Of a DNA stretch of 6,222 nucleotides, positions 1-5,076 are shown piece by piece. The position numbers and the translations under genes are program-made. Where the stretch lies: the NCBI GenBank assembly GCA_905234305.1, contig CAJOHT010000062.1:1-6222 (forward strand). The letters run 5' to 3'. This DNA comes from an uncultured Ruminococcus sp. (GTDB lineage: Bacteria; Bacillota; Clostridia; Oscillospirales; Acutalibacteraceae). The notes beneath the pieces were generated by a model that did no database searches, was not told the origin of the DNA, and was given only the letters and a program-made list of their open reading frames with translations. Positions within the stretch are counted from its first letter, which is position 1; every line of letters starts with the position of its first letter.

Positions 1-103
1 TTCCGCCGTCGATAATCACGGCGTGAGGCATACGGCTGCCGTTTTCAAGATTCGATAAATCCTTTTTCAGTTTTTCATTACCGTCAATTTGGGGAAAAAT
101 CAT
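1..103 (-). CDS. holB: DNA polymerase III delta' subunit, N-terminal fragment (probable)
   Basis: The minus strand reads open from an ATG at 103 to the window edge, giving 34 codons that begin MIFPQIDGNEKLKKDL and include RMPHAVIIDGG at residues 24-34. The pattern I-x-GNEKLK, about a dozen residues, then (R/L)PHA-hydrophobic-GG is how clostridial HolB/clamp-loader AAA+ proteins start, just before the P-loop, which would lie outside the window. HolB is part of the clamp loader that places the sliding clamp on DNA. An AAGGA ribosome site lies about 6 bases upstream (rc of 112-116). The gene follows the phosphoesterase at 136-612 by 32 bases on the same strand, so the two probably share a transcript. 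Only the first ~10% of the protein is visible, so tau/gamma (DnaX) or another AAA+ protein cannot be fully excluded. Confidence 0.68.
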   Translation of the reverse strand, partial: MIFPQIDGNEKLKKDLSNLENGSRMPHAVIIDGG

Positions 104-135
104 ACTCTATCCTTTTTATTATAACATAACAAATA

Positions 136-612
136 CTATATTTGCAAATGATTTACCAGCACATTGCCTTTATCGTCAATTTCGACCACGGCACAGCAAG
201 GCTTATACATTCCGCAGCTCCCCGGGTTTATCATCCTTACTCCACCCTCGGTAACATCGGTAGGGTTATGGGTATGGCCGAAAAACGCGATATCGCAGTT
301 TTCCTCAGCCGCCTTCTCAGCCAAGGTATCGAACCCGTATTTAACGCCGAAGAAGTGGCCGTGGGTAATCATAATCCGCTTCGAGCCTGCTTCGAGGTAC
401 TCTACATCCTTAAGCGTACTCCCCCAGTCGCAGTTGCCGCGGACGCATATAACCGTTTTATCGGGATTATAGTCGACCAAATCCTCAGCCTCGCCGCGCG
501 TAGCGTCGCCGCAATGGACTATAATATCGGCATTACCGCCGTATTTTTCAACAGCAGTCATCATTCCTTTTCTATTTCCGTGGGAATCGGATAAAAGCAA
601 TATTTTCATCAT
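136..612 (-). CDS. MJ0936/YfcE-family metallophosphoesterase
   Basis: This is a small cytosolic calcineurin-like phosphoesterase of about 158 aa, a normal length for the MJ0936/YfcE/YsnB family, which binds two divalent metals and cleaves phosphodiesters. The full metal-ligand set is visible, numbering from the ATG at 612: DSH (D9, H11), HCGD (33-36), GNCD (59-62, N60), THGH (83-86) and GHTH (112-115), then the family's NPGSCG near 129-134. Nothing essential is missing. The open frame extends two codons further to a TTG at 618, but the only ribosome site, AGGG at 619-622 (rc), touches that TTG. It sits 6 bases before the ATG at 612 and 9 before the ATG at 609 (MKILLLSDSHG), so one of these two is the start. 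It lies upstream of the holB-like gene and diverges from the small-protein cluster. The physiological substrate cannot be read from sequence. Confidence 0.93.
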   Translation of the reverse strand: MMKILLLSDSHGNRKGMMTAVEKYGGNADIIVHCGDATRGEAEDLVDYNPDKTVICVRGNCDWGSTLKDVEYLEAGSKRIMITHGHFFGVKYGFDTLAEKAAEENCDIAFFGHTHNPTDVTEGGVRMINPGSCGMYKPCCAVVEIDDKGNVLVNHLQI

Positions 613-636
613 AATCAACCCTATTCAATATTTGAT

Positions 637-664
637 TCATAAAATTTTCATCGCGGCATAGTAT
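637..664 (+). promoter_or_regulatory. Candidate promoter for the small-gene cluster, sporulation-sigma-like
   Basis: TCATAAA (637-643), a 13-base gap and CATAGTAT (657-664) resemble the Bacillus/Clostridium mother-cell SigE pattern (ATA-containing -35, CATAnnnT-type -10). CATAGTATA (657-665) also fits the SigK -10 form CATAnnnTA. A vegetative reading, TTCATA (636-641)-17-TAGTAT (659-664), matches four of six at each box. Either start would fall near 671, immediately at the ribosome site AGGTGA (671-676), so the leader would be unusually short. This is a motif match by eye in AT-rich DNA and is tentative. Confidence 0.25.
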
Positions 665-688
665 ATACTGAGGTGAAACTATGAACAA
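660..688 (-). promoter_or_regulatory. Candidate vegetative promoter for the phosphoesterase
   Basis: Reading the minus strand, TTGTTC (rc of 683-688) is followed after 17 bases by TATACT (rc of 660-665), a five-of-six match to TATAAT. Transcription would begin near 653, leaving a leader of about 40 bases before the ATG at 612. The -10 lies inside AGTATATACT (660-669), a perfect 10-base palindrome, and the -35 overlaps the first codons of the divergent gene at 681. The -35 match is weak (three of six). Confidence 0.35.
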
Positions 689-908
689 CAACGATTTAAA
701 CAGCTTGATTTCAAGTTTTATTAATAAAAACGGGCTTTCCTCAGCGCCGTCCGACAATAAAAACCGTAAAAAAGTCGAGAAAATGCTCGGCAGTCTTAAC
801 GATAAACAGACCGAAAAGCTCAAGTCGGTTTTAAGCGACCCTAAAAAATCACAGGAAATCTTTAATTCACCCGCTGCTCAGGCGCTTATTAAGAAGCTGT
901 CCGAATAA
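681..908 (+). CDS. Small conserved-looking hypothetical protein (75 aa), first of a three-gene cluster
   Basis: A 75-aa soluble protein, rich in Asn, Lys and Ser, with no signal peptide, membrane segment or cysteine. The start is well supported: AGGTGA at 671-676 lies 4 bases before the ATG. The first 15 residues (MNNNDLNSLISSFIN) look amphipathic. After a polar stretch (18-30) the C-terminal half contains KKVEKMLGSLNDKQTEKLKSV, then LSDPKKSQEIF and SPAAQALIKKL, a run of short helices typical of small helical proteins. I have the impression that similar small proteins with the '..LSDPE....I..SP.A..L...L' pattern occur in other clostridia, but I cannot assign a named family. The stop overlaps the next gene's ATG (TAATG, 906-910), implying co-translation. 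Function unknown. Confidence 0.85.
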   Translation: MNNNDLNSLISSFINKNGLSSAPSDNKNRKKVEKMLGSLNDKQTEKLKSVLSDPKKSQEIFNSPAAQALIKKLSE

Positions 909-1261
909 TGGATAATATTCAGGACAAAATCGCGGAGATTATGGCTGACCCCGAAGCGCTCAGCCAGGTCCAAAGCCTCGGCAAAATGCTCGGCATAGCT
1001 CCCGAGCCGAAGCCTCCCGAACCGAAAGCTCCCGAAAACAACTCTATGCTATCGGGCGAAGCACTAAAAAGTATAGCGAAAATCGCGCCGCTCTTATCGA
1101 ACATAAACCGCGAGGACGACACTACAAGGCTGCTTTCGGCGCTGCGGCCGTTTTTAAGCGAAGAAAAATGCCGCAAGCTCGACTCCGCTAAAAAAATGCT
1201 CGGAATTATGAAAGTGCTTCCGCTGTTAAAAAGCGAAGGACTGTTCAATATTTTAGAATGA
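908..1261 (+). CDS. Hypothetical two-part helical protein (117 aa), translationally coupled
   Basis: The ATG shares its A with the preceding stop codon (TAATG, 906-910) and has only a poor ribosome site of its own, so translation probably depends on ribosomes finishing the upstream gene. The protein has three visible parts: an acidic helical N-terminus (1-30, MDNIQDKIAEIMADPEALSQ then VQSLGKMLGI), a Pro/Glu/Lys linker (31-43, APEPKPPEPKAPE), and a helical C-terminus (about 48-117) containing LLSALRPFLSEEKCRKLDSA and MKVLPLLKSEGLFNILE. The KMLGI motif appears twice, at 26-30 and 96-100. There is no signal peptide or recognised enzyme motif. The first gene also carries a KMLG motif, hinting that the members share interaction helices; that is inference. 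Function unknown. Confidence 0.83.
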   Translation: MDNIQDKIAEIMADPEALSQVQSLGKMLGIAPEPKPPEPKAPENNSMLSGEALKSIAKIAPLLSNINREDDTTRLLSALRPFLSEEKCRKLDSAKKMLGIMKVLPLLKSEGLFNILE

Positions 1262-1288
1262 TACCCTGCTTAAGAAAGGAAATTCGTT

Positions 1289-1591
1289 ATGGCGGAAATT
1301 GACCCTATCACAAGAGAAGCGTTAAAACGTGCGTCCCAGATGTATTCCCGCCCAAAAGCTCCGAGCAGACATCATCCTAACGAAAAATCCGAACCGCCCG
1401 TACAAGAACGCAAGCACGAAAAAAACGATGATACTCCGAAACCCGAGCCGAAAAACGTTACTCAGGGCGACCCTGTCAAGGCGTTTTTCAGGGATAAAGA
1501 GGAAAGCGTAATACTCCTCTTGATTATGCTTTTAATGGACGAAAAAACCGACCCGTCGCTTTTACTCGCGCTTATGTATCTGCTTATTTAA
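1289..1591 (+). CDS. Hypothetical protein (100 aa) with charged linker and Leu-rich hydrophobic tail
   Basis: The third gene of the cluster starts 27 bases after the second, with AAAGGA about 8 bases before its ATG. The protein has a short helical start (1-19, MAEIDPITREALKRASQMY), a long, highly charged Pro/Lys/Glu/His stretch (about 20-60) that is probably disordered, then a conserved-looking tail: DPVKAFFRDKEE, the hydrophobic run SVILLLIMLLM (73-83), DEKTDPS, and SLLLALMYLLI at the extreme C-terminus (90-100). The two hydrophobic runs are only 11 residues each and are split by charges, so they look more like buried or membrane-associated helices than two full membrane spans. I recall similar '..DKE..LILLL..LL.D...DPSLLLALLYLL' tails in clostridial proteins of unknown function but cannot name a family. 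Confidence 0.83.
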   Translation: MAEIDPITREALKRASQMYSRPKAPSRHHPNEKSEPPVQERKHEKNDDTPKPEPKNVTQGDPVKAFFRDKEESVILLLIMLLMDEKTDPSLLLALMYLLI

Positions 1592-1641
1592 TCTTTAGTA
1601 TTATAACATACTTATAATAAATTGACAATGGAAAAGTTATA

Positions 1642-1690
1642 GGAATTGGGAATGGATTTAGGGTTAAGGATACAGGATTAAGGGGTTAGG
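1642..1690 (+). repeat. Heptamer array A, consensus ATTAAGG
   Basis: Seven consecutive 7-base units lie in one phase: GGAATTG, GGAATGG, ATTTAGG, GTTAAGG, ATACAGG, ATTAAGG, GGTTAGG. Five of the seven end in AGG, one in TGG and one in TTG. The strand is almost free of C. It looks telomere-like but is an internal, degenerate bacterial tandem repeat. Confidence 0.6.
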
Positions 1691-1740
1691 GAAGGTCGGG
1701 CAATATACGTTTTTATATATCGACCTATATTCACGACCAA

Positions 1741-1775
1741 AATTATCAACTATCCACTATTAACTATCAACTACC
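1741..1775 (+). repeat. Heptamer array B, consensus AACTATC
   Basis: Five consecutive 7-base units: AATTATC, AACTATC, CACTATT, AACTATC, AACTACC. Each differs from AACTATC by at most two bases. The top strand has no G, the reverse of the bias of array A. Confidence 0.7.
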
Positions 1776-1829
1776 AATACAGTCGGGAACAAAACGTTAT
1801 TAATATGTAAAGTTTTCTTCTCGACCGAC

Positions 1830-1857
1830 ATTCTCAATTCTCCATTCTCAATTCTCA
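1830..1857 (+). repeat. Heptamer array C, consensus ATTCTCA
   Basis: Four consecutive 7-base units, ATTCTCA, ATTCTCC, ATTCTCA, ATTCTCA, with a degenerate fifth (ATTTTTA). The reverse complement, TGAGAAT, rotates to GAATTGA, which resembles the first units of array A. The array ends just before the terminator at 1872. Confidence 0.75.
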
Positions 1858-1865
1858 ATTTTTAA

Positions 1866-1904
1866 AAAAACTCGGGAGAGCTTACGCTCTCCCGAAGATT
1901 TTTT
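1866..1904. terminator. Strong bidirectional intrinsic terminator
   Basis: TCGGGAGAGC (1872-1881) pairs perfectly with GCTCTCCCGA (1886-1895), giving a 10-bp GC-rich stem with a 4-base loop. For the minus-strand 896-aa gene the stem begins 7 bases after the stop codon and is followed by AG and seven T (rc of 1864-1870 region). On the plus strand it is followed by AGATTTTTTATTT, so it should also stop transcription coming from the small-gene cluster. Confidence 0.92.
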
Positions 1905-4593
1905 ATTTAACCTTTATCGTAATCGCCTTGCTTACGCCGTTTTGAGCATACGCGTAAATCTTGCAAGTACCCTTCTTCTTTGCCTTTATCTTACCCTTAG
2001 CGGATACTGTCGCCACCTTGGTATTTGTGCTTTCGTACTTAACCTTGCGATGGTTCTTAACATTAAGTTTCTTGCTTTCCTTTACACAGGTCGCTTTCAG
2101 CTTAAAGGTCTTGCCCTTCTTAAGGGTCTTCTTAGTCTTATTCAGCTTAACCTTCTTATAGTTGCCGACTTTTCCTCCCTTAGTCGCTACGTGGATAGTT
2201 TTCGAGGCAGAAAGAATCTTATTGTTCTTATCGAACGCCATAATCAGGTATTTGTAATAGGTACCCTTTTTAAGTTTTTTCTGAGTGAAGGATGTACCCG
2301 TTGCTGTCTTTAGCTTCTTATACTTATTGCCGCATTTATTACCGTAAACGATATAACCCTTAGCGTTCTTGACCTTATCCCAAGTTACCTTTACCGAATT
2401 CTTCTTCGGATTAACAGCCTTAGCCTTAAGTCCGTTAAATACGCTGCCCTTCGGGTCTTTATCATTCTTAAGCGCCGTTACGAATTTATCCGCCGCCGCT
2501 ACGCTCGTACCCTTACCGACGTTGGTTGACGGTTTTACGGGAGCGGTCGAAGGCTCGGTAGCCGTAGTAGGCGCGGTAGGCTCTGTGCTTTCGGTACTGT
2601 CGGTACTAGAGGAAGCGTCAGGCTGAGAATCCGTGGAAGCGGTATCTCCCGTAGTATCCTCGACAGGTACAGTCGCTATCTGAGGCTCCAATACAACATT
2701 TGATGTAATCGCCGCCGCGTCCGCGGTCGGTTTTCCGTCAACTACATAATCCTTATCCTCAGCAGATTCCTTACCGAAGGAACCGAGATCCATAATATCG
2801 AGATAAACGTCAGCCTCACCCTCGGCTCCGTCTTTTACGGTAAACATAAGCGAGATAACTTCGCCGCCGTTTTTAAAGTCAAAGGTACCTGTCTGAGTAT
2901 CGGGATCTACGCTCGTGAAGTTGAACATCATAGTGCCCGAACCCGCGTGCAGATTATAAATGACCTGATTGTTCAAAGTTGTAAACATCGAATCCTGGGT
3001 ATTATACTTCGACTCCAGCGCGAGCTTTGAGCTATCGAAAGTAACAACGCCCCTGCCGTAAGCGATAAGCTCGGGAACAGTCATTTTATACGTCACCTTA
3101 ACGTTCTGTTTAGTACATTTTATCTTCTGAACGTTAGAGGAAATATTAGAGGAAGCGTTTATAATAAGCTCGGGGCTTGACGCGGGCTTAACTTCCTCCT
3201 CGGTGGGCTTTTCAGCCGACGATTCGGAAACTGCGGGTCTTATAATATCCGCCGCCGCTTTGACCTTAGAATTCTCTATGTACGTTGTATCCTTAGAGTT
3301 TAAATCCTCAGCGTTAAGGTATACGTAAGCGGTTCCTACGGTACCCGCGGATTTGCGCGCGAATACGAGATTAACGAGAACTCCGCCCTTAGTAAAGTCA
3401 TACGCGCCGTTGGTGCCCGAGAAATTGAATTTAATCGCGGACGGACCCGCGCCTAAGTTATACTGAGCGTCCTTAACTACAGGGAACATAGAAGCCTGAG
3501 TATTATACTCAGTCAAAAGCTCGAGCCTAGAGCTGTCGTAAACAACAGTGAACTGACCGTCGTCGAGCTTTTCGGGAACGGTAAGATTATAGATAACGGA
3601 AACTCTGTCGCCGTTAAATCTTATTTTTGAGCTTGCGCCGTTGACATTCGACTTAGCCGTAACGTAAAGGAACTGATCCTCGTCGGGATTCGGCGAATCA
3701 GTCGGGATAACAATACCTGTATCGGGAGCGGTAGTCGGCGCCTCTGTAACGGGCTCTGTTTCGGGTTCGGTCTGAGGCACCGTTTCGGGCTCGGTTTCAG
3801 GCTCGGTAGTTTCATCAGGCTCGTCGGGAACCCATTCGCCCGTGAATCTTGTAGTACTTTCCTCGTCTTCGTAGGAATCGGTAATAATATATTTATATCC
3901 GTCCTCTACGAGGGTATCCTCGGTCTGGCTTATTTTATCATCCCAGCTTTCGTTAAAATCATAAAAGCTCGCGAAAACAGCCATCGAGCAAAGCTGCTCG
4001 AATTTAAATTTACCGTTTTCCTCGGTACCCTCAACCCAGTGAGCGCCGCGTTTATTATCCTCGTTCCAGGTCCAGGCGCACCAGACTACTCCTTCCTCGG
4101 CGGCGATACCGGGGTCGAGCTTAGCGGTATATTCGCCGATATCAGGCTCTCCGCTGCCGCCCTCCCAATGGCCCGGCAAATCAGAACCGTAAGGTCCCGC
4201 GCCTGTCCAACCATCGATTACATAGGTAGAATCCAACTCGACATCCAGATTAGGCGTCTGGTTAGTTTTCGCGTCCCAGTTCGGGGTCTCGCCGTTACCG
4301 CATTTATCGGGATCCATTCTGACGAAAATAATCTGATCTTCAACATTTTCAAATTTTATATCCGCGGCGCTGGTTCCGTGACCGTCTACCCAGTGACCTT
4401 CCGCGTCGCCGGTCCAAGTCCACGCGAACCAGTTAGCGTAACCTTCAACAGCGGTTGTATCAAGGACAACGCTGCCCTCACCGCTTTTTTCTTTATCTGT
4501 ATCCGCGGCATACGCTCCCGCTACGGAAAATACCGAAACAAGCATTAAAACCGCTAAGAAGATACTTAAAGATTTTTTGAAAGACTTTATCAT
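1903..4593 (-). CDS. Large secreted modular protein: two CBM26-like, two cohesin-like, FN3 and Big_2 modules
   Basis: An 896-aa exported protein. A Lys-rich start and hydrophobic core (7-25) form a signal peptide, with likely cleavage at AYA|A (29/30). Then: two tandem aromatic modules (about 45-145 and 155-255), each with W-x-A-W-T-W, HWV-(D/E)-G, a WD-x-K-x3-QT stretch and a closing G-x-W, resembling CBM26-type starch-binding domains; a Thr/Pro/Glu linker (256-306); two duplicated cohesin-like beta modules (307-447 and 473-635) sharing YNTQ-x-SMF, YNL-x-AG, FNF(S/T) and (F/Y)DSS; a Ser/Thr/Pro linker (636-695); an FN3-like module (715-806); and a Big_2 domain (808-896). The last ~196 residues hold 55 lysines by my count, so the C-terminus is very basic and could stick to cell-wall polymers. 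No LPXTG, dockerin or catalytic domain is visible. Likely role: surface carbohydrate binding or scaffolding. The CBM and cohesin calls are by pattern and need profile confirmation. RBS AAAGGAGGA sits 7 bases before the ATG. Confidence 0.9.
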   Translation of the reverse strand: MIKSFKKSLSIFLAVLMLVSVFSVAGAYAADTDKEKSGEGSVVLDTTAVEGYANWFAWTWTGDAEGHWVDGHGTSAADIKFENVEDQIIFVRMDPDKCGNGETPNWDAKTNQTPNLDVELDSTYVIDGWTGAGPYGSDLPGHWEGGSGEPDIGEYTAKLDPGIAAEEGVVWCAWTWNEDNKRGAHWVEGTEENGKFKFEQLCSMAVFASFYDFNESWDDKISQTEDTLVEDGYKYIITDSYEDEESTTRFTGEWVPDEPDETTEPETEPETVPQTEPETEPVTEAPTTAPDTGIVIPTDSPNPDEDQFLYVTAKSNVNGASSKIRFNGDRVSVIYNLTVPEKLDDGQFTVVYDSSRLELLTEYNTQASMFPVVKDAQYNLGAGPSAIKFNFSGTNGAYDFTKGGVLVNLVFARKSAGTVGTAYVYLNAEDLNSKDTTYIENSKVKAAADIIRPAVSESSAEKPTEEEVKPASSPELIINASSNISSNVQKIKCTKQNVKVTYKMTVPELIAYGRGVVTFDSSKLALESKYNTQDSMFTTLNNQVIYNLHAGSGTMMFNFTSVDPDTQTGTFDFKNGGEVISLMFTVKDGAEGEADVYLDIMDLGSFGKESAEDKDYVVDGKPTADAAAITSNVVLEPQIATVPVEDTTGDTASTDSQPDASSSTDSTESTEPTAPTTATEPSTAPVKPSTNVGKGTSVAAADKFVTALKNDKDPKGSVFNGLKAKAVNPKKNSVKVTWDKVKNAKGYIVYGNKCGNKYKKLKTATGTSFTQKKLKKGTYYKYLIMAFDKNNKILSASKTIHVATKGGKVGNYKKVKLNKTKKTLKKGKTFKLKATCVKESKKLNVKNHRKVKYESTNTKVATVSAKGKIKAKKKGTCKIYAYAQNGVSKAITIKVK

Positions 4594-4600
4594 AAGACAA

Positions 4601-4609
4601 TCCTCCTTT
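4601..4609 (-). promoter_or_regulatory. Perfect Shine-Dalgarno for the 896-aa gene
   Basis: AAAGGAGGA (rc of 4601-4609) is an uninterrupted complement of the 16S rRNA 3' end and lies 7 bases before the ATG at 4593. It fixes the start codon and implies high translation of the secreted protein. Confidence 0.9.
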
Positions 4610-4612
4610 TGT

Positions 4613-4624
4613 TATCATATGATA
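4613..4624. promoter_or_regulatory. 12-bp perfect palindrome, candidate operator
   Basis: TATCATATGATA is identical on both strands. It lies just upstream of the ribosome site of the 896-aa gene, inside the predicted leader, and 2 bases from the -35 of the candidate plus-strand promoter at 4627. An 11-of-12 copy is found at 4855-4866 before the divergent surface-protein gene. Such symmetry suits a dimeric repressor, but AT-rich palindromes of this size can arise by chance. Confidence 0.4.
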
Positions 4625-4626
4625 CT

Positions 4627-4654
4627 TATACAATTTTATTTTACCACATATAAT
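4627..4654 (+). promoter_or_regulatory. Candidate plus-strand promoter with perfect TATAAT
   Basis: TATACA (4627-4632, four of six to TTGACA), a 16-base spacer and a perfect TATAAT (4649-4654). The predicted start is near 4661, just before the hairpin at 4687-4749. It overlaps the oppositely directed promoter of the 896-aa gene, so the two could compete. Confidence 0.4.
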
Positions 4655-4674
4655 TCTTGTTTTTCTATTGACAA
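4647..4674 (-). promoter_or_regulatory. Candidate promoter for the 896-aa gene
   Basis: On the minus strand TTGTCA (rc of 4669-4674, five of six to TTGACA) is followed after 16 bases by TATATG (rc of 4647-4652). An alternative is the extended -10 TGGTAAAAT (rc of 4638-4646). Either would leave a leader of roughly 40-50 bases containing the palindrome at 4613-4624. The choice between them is open. Confidence 0.4.
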
Positions 4675-4749
4675 AATACTCAAAATAAAAGCCCCTTTGT
4701 TGTACGATATTTCTAATTACCGATTGAGCATACCGAAAAGGGCTTTTTT
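4661..4749 (+). ncRNA. Possible small RNA of about 90 nt
   Basis: A transcript from the TATAAT at 4649-4654 would run to the T tract at 4744-4749. It would have an unstructured A/T-rich 5' part (4661-4686) and a terminal hairpin: AAAAGCCC (4687-4694) with GGGCTTTT (4740-4747), extended by TTT (4696-4698) with AAA (4737-4739) around a bulged C4695. The loop of about 38 bases (4699-4736) is single-stranded by eye and could be the active part. No protein is supported here. I do not recognise an RNA family; the call rests only on promoter plus terminator-like spacing. Confidence 0.3.
4687..4749 (+). terminator. Terminator-like hairpin with a long loop
   Basis: The stem is AAAAGCCC/GGGCTTTT plus three A-T pairs beyond a bulge, followed by TTTTTT on the plus strand (4744-4749). 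On the minus strand the stem is followed by GGGCTTTTATTTT, so it could act weakly in that direction too. The ~38-base loop is much larger than in a normal intrinsic terminator, and the position between two divergent genes is unexpected for one. Confidence 0.45.
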
Positions 4750-4854
4750 CATTATGCGAAATAGACAGTATTTTTACGGTATTTTATCAGTTATTCACAA
4801 GAATCTTTTACTGTATTGACTTAGTATTTTCAGTTAATAAATAAGAAAAATGTA

Positions 4855-4866
4855 TATTATATGATA
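4855..4866 (+). promoter_or_regulatory. Near-copy of the palindromic motif, upstream of the BspA-like gene
   Basis: TATTATATGATA differs from the palindrome at 4613-4624 by one base (C to T). It lies 36 bases before the ATG at 4903 and overlaps possible -10 elements TATATT (4853-4858) and TATGAT (4860-4865); an alternative promoter begins with TTGACT at 4816-4821 but lacks a good -10. A small hairpin, TGCGA (4873-4877) with TCGCA (4882-4886), follows before the ribosome site AAAGGTGA (4891-4898). Confidence 0.35.
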
Positions 4867-5070
4867 GTTTTTTGCGATTATTCGCATTAAAAAGGTGATT
4901 TTATGAAGATGAGTTTTAAACGGATTATAAGCGTTACGCTTACCCTGATTATAGCCTTGTGTATGGCTTTCCCCGCGGGAGTCGGCGCTACAGGCTCAAT
5001 GCTCGGCGGGAACTGCGGAGCGGACGCTTACTGGACAATTTACACCGACAACGTTCTTGCGATAACAGGC

Positions 5071-5076
5071 AAGGCG
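5071..5076 (+). other. Frame break 1: probable lost G (GGG to GG)
   Basis: Before this point frame 1 gives VLAITGK. From G5073 onward frame 3 gives GALPDYSDYS and APW, the expected continuation. Adding one G to the GG at 5073-5074 yields AAG GGC GCG (K-G-A) and restores the family sequence. No slippery heptamer of the X-XXY-YYZ type is present, so programmed frameshifting is unlikely here. Confidence 0.75.

Larger units (their letters stand above)
1592..1871. other. Gene-free convergent gap with heptamer arrays
   Basis: No coding region is supported here. The gap separates the end of the small-gene cluster (plus) from the end of the 896-aa gene (minus). It starts with an all-AT perfect inverted repeat, TATTATAA (1599-1606) and TTATAATA (1612-1619), which lacks a T tract and is a poor terminator. 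Three arrays of 7-base repeats follow (1642-1690, 1741-1775, 1830-1857). GAATTGGGAATGGA at 1643-1656 is an inverted match, 13 of 14, to 1841-1854, and the one mismatch is a G-U pair in RNA, so the outer arrays could fold into a large stem. Confidence 0.7.

Noticed and set aside
142..594. Plus-strand open frames opposite the phosphoesterase
   Set aside because: The minus strand carries the complete metallophosphoesterase motif set; the plus frames show no domain and no ribosome site.
919..1248. Minus-strand open frame of 109 codons opposite the second small gene
   Set aside because: Its Ser/Phe-rich translation is the mirror of the real gene, and the plus-strand gene is coupled to its neighbour; no ribosome site supports the minus frame.
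1599..1619. Terminator for the small-gene cluster at the TATTATAA/TTATAATA inverted repeat
   Set aside because: The stem is entirely A-T and lacks a following T tract; the GC-rich bidirectional hairpin at 1872-1895 is the better terminator.
1642..1857. CRISPR array or telomere
   Set aside because: Units are 7 bases, degenerate and contiguous without spacers, which excludes CRISPR; the site is internal, between genes, so it is not a chromosome end.
1942..2626. Plus-strand open frames opposite the 896-aa gene, with hydrophobic Leu/Phe-rich products
   Set aside because: They are the complement of the Lys-rich FN3/Big_2 codons (AAG/AAA read as CTT/TTT) and of the Thr/Ser linker, so apparent membrane segments are artefacts.
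1903..4593. Dockerin or LPXTG anchor in the 896-aa protein
   Set aside because: No calcium-binding duplicated dockerin motif and no LPXTG plus membrane tail are visible; the protein ends in the Big_2 domain.
4577..4819. Plus-strand 80-codon open frame in the divergent gap
   Set aside because: No ribosome site, starts inside the opposite gene's signal peptide, and spans a terminator-like hairpin.
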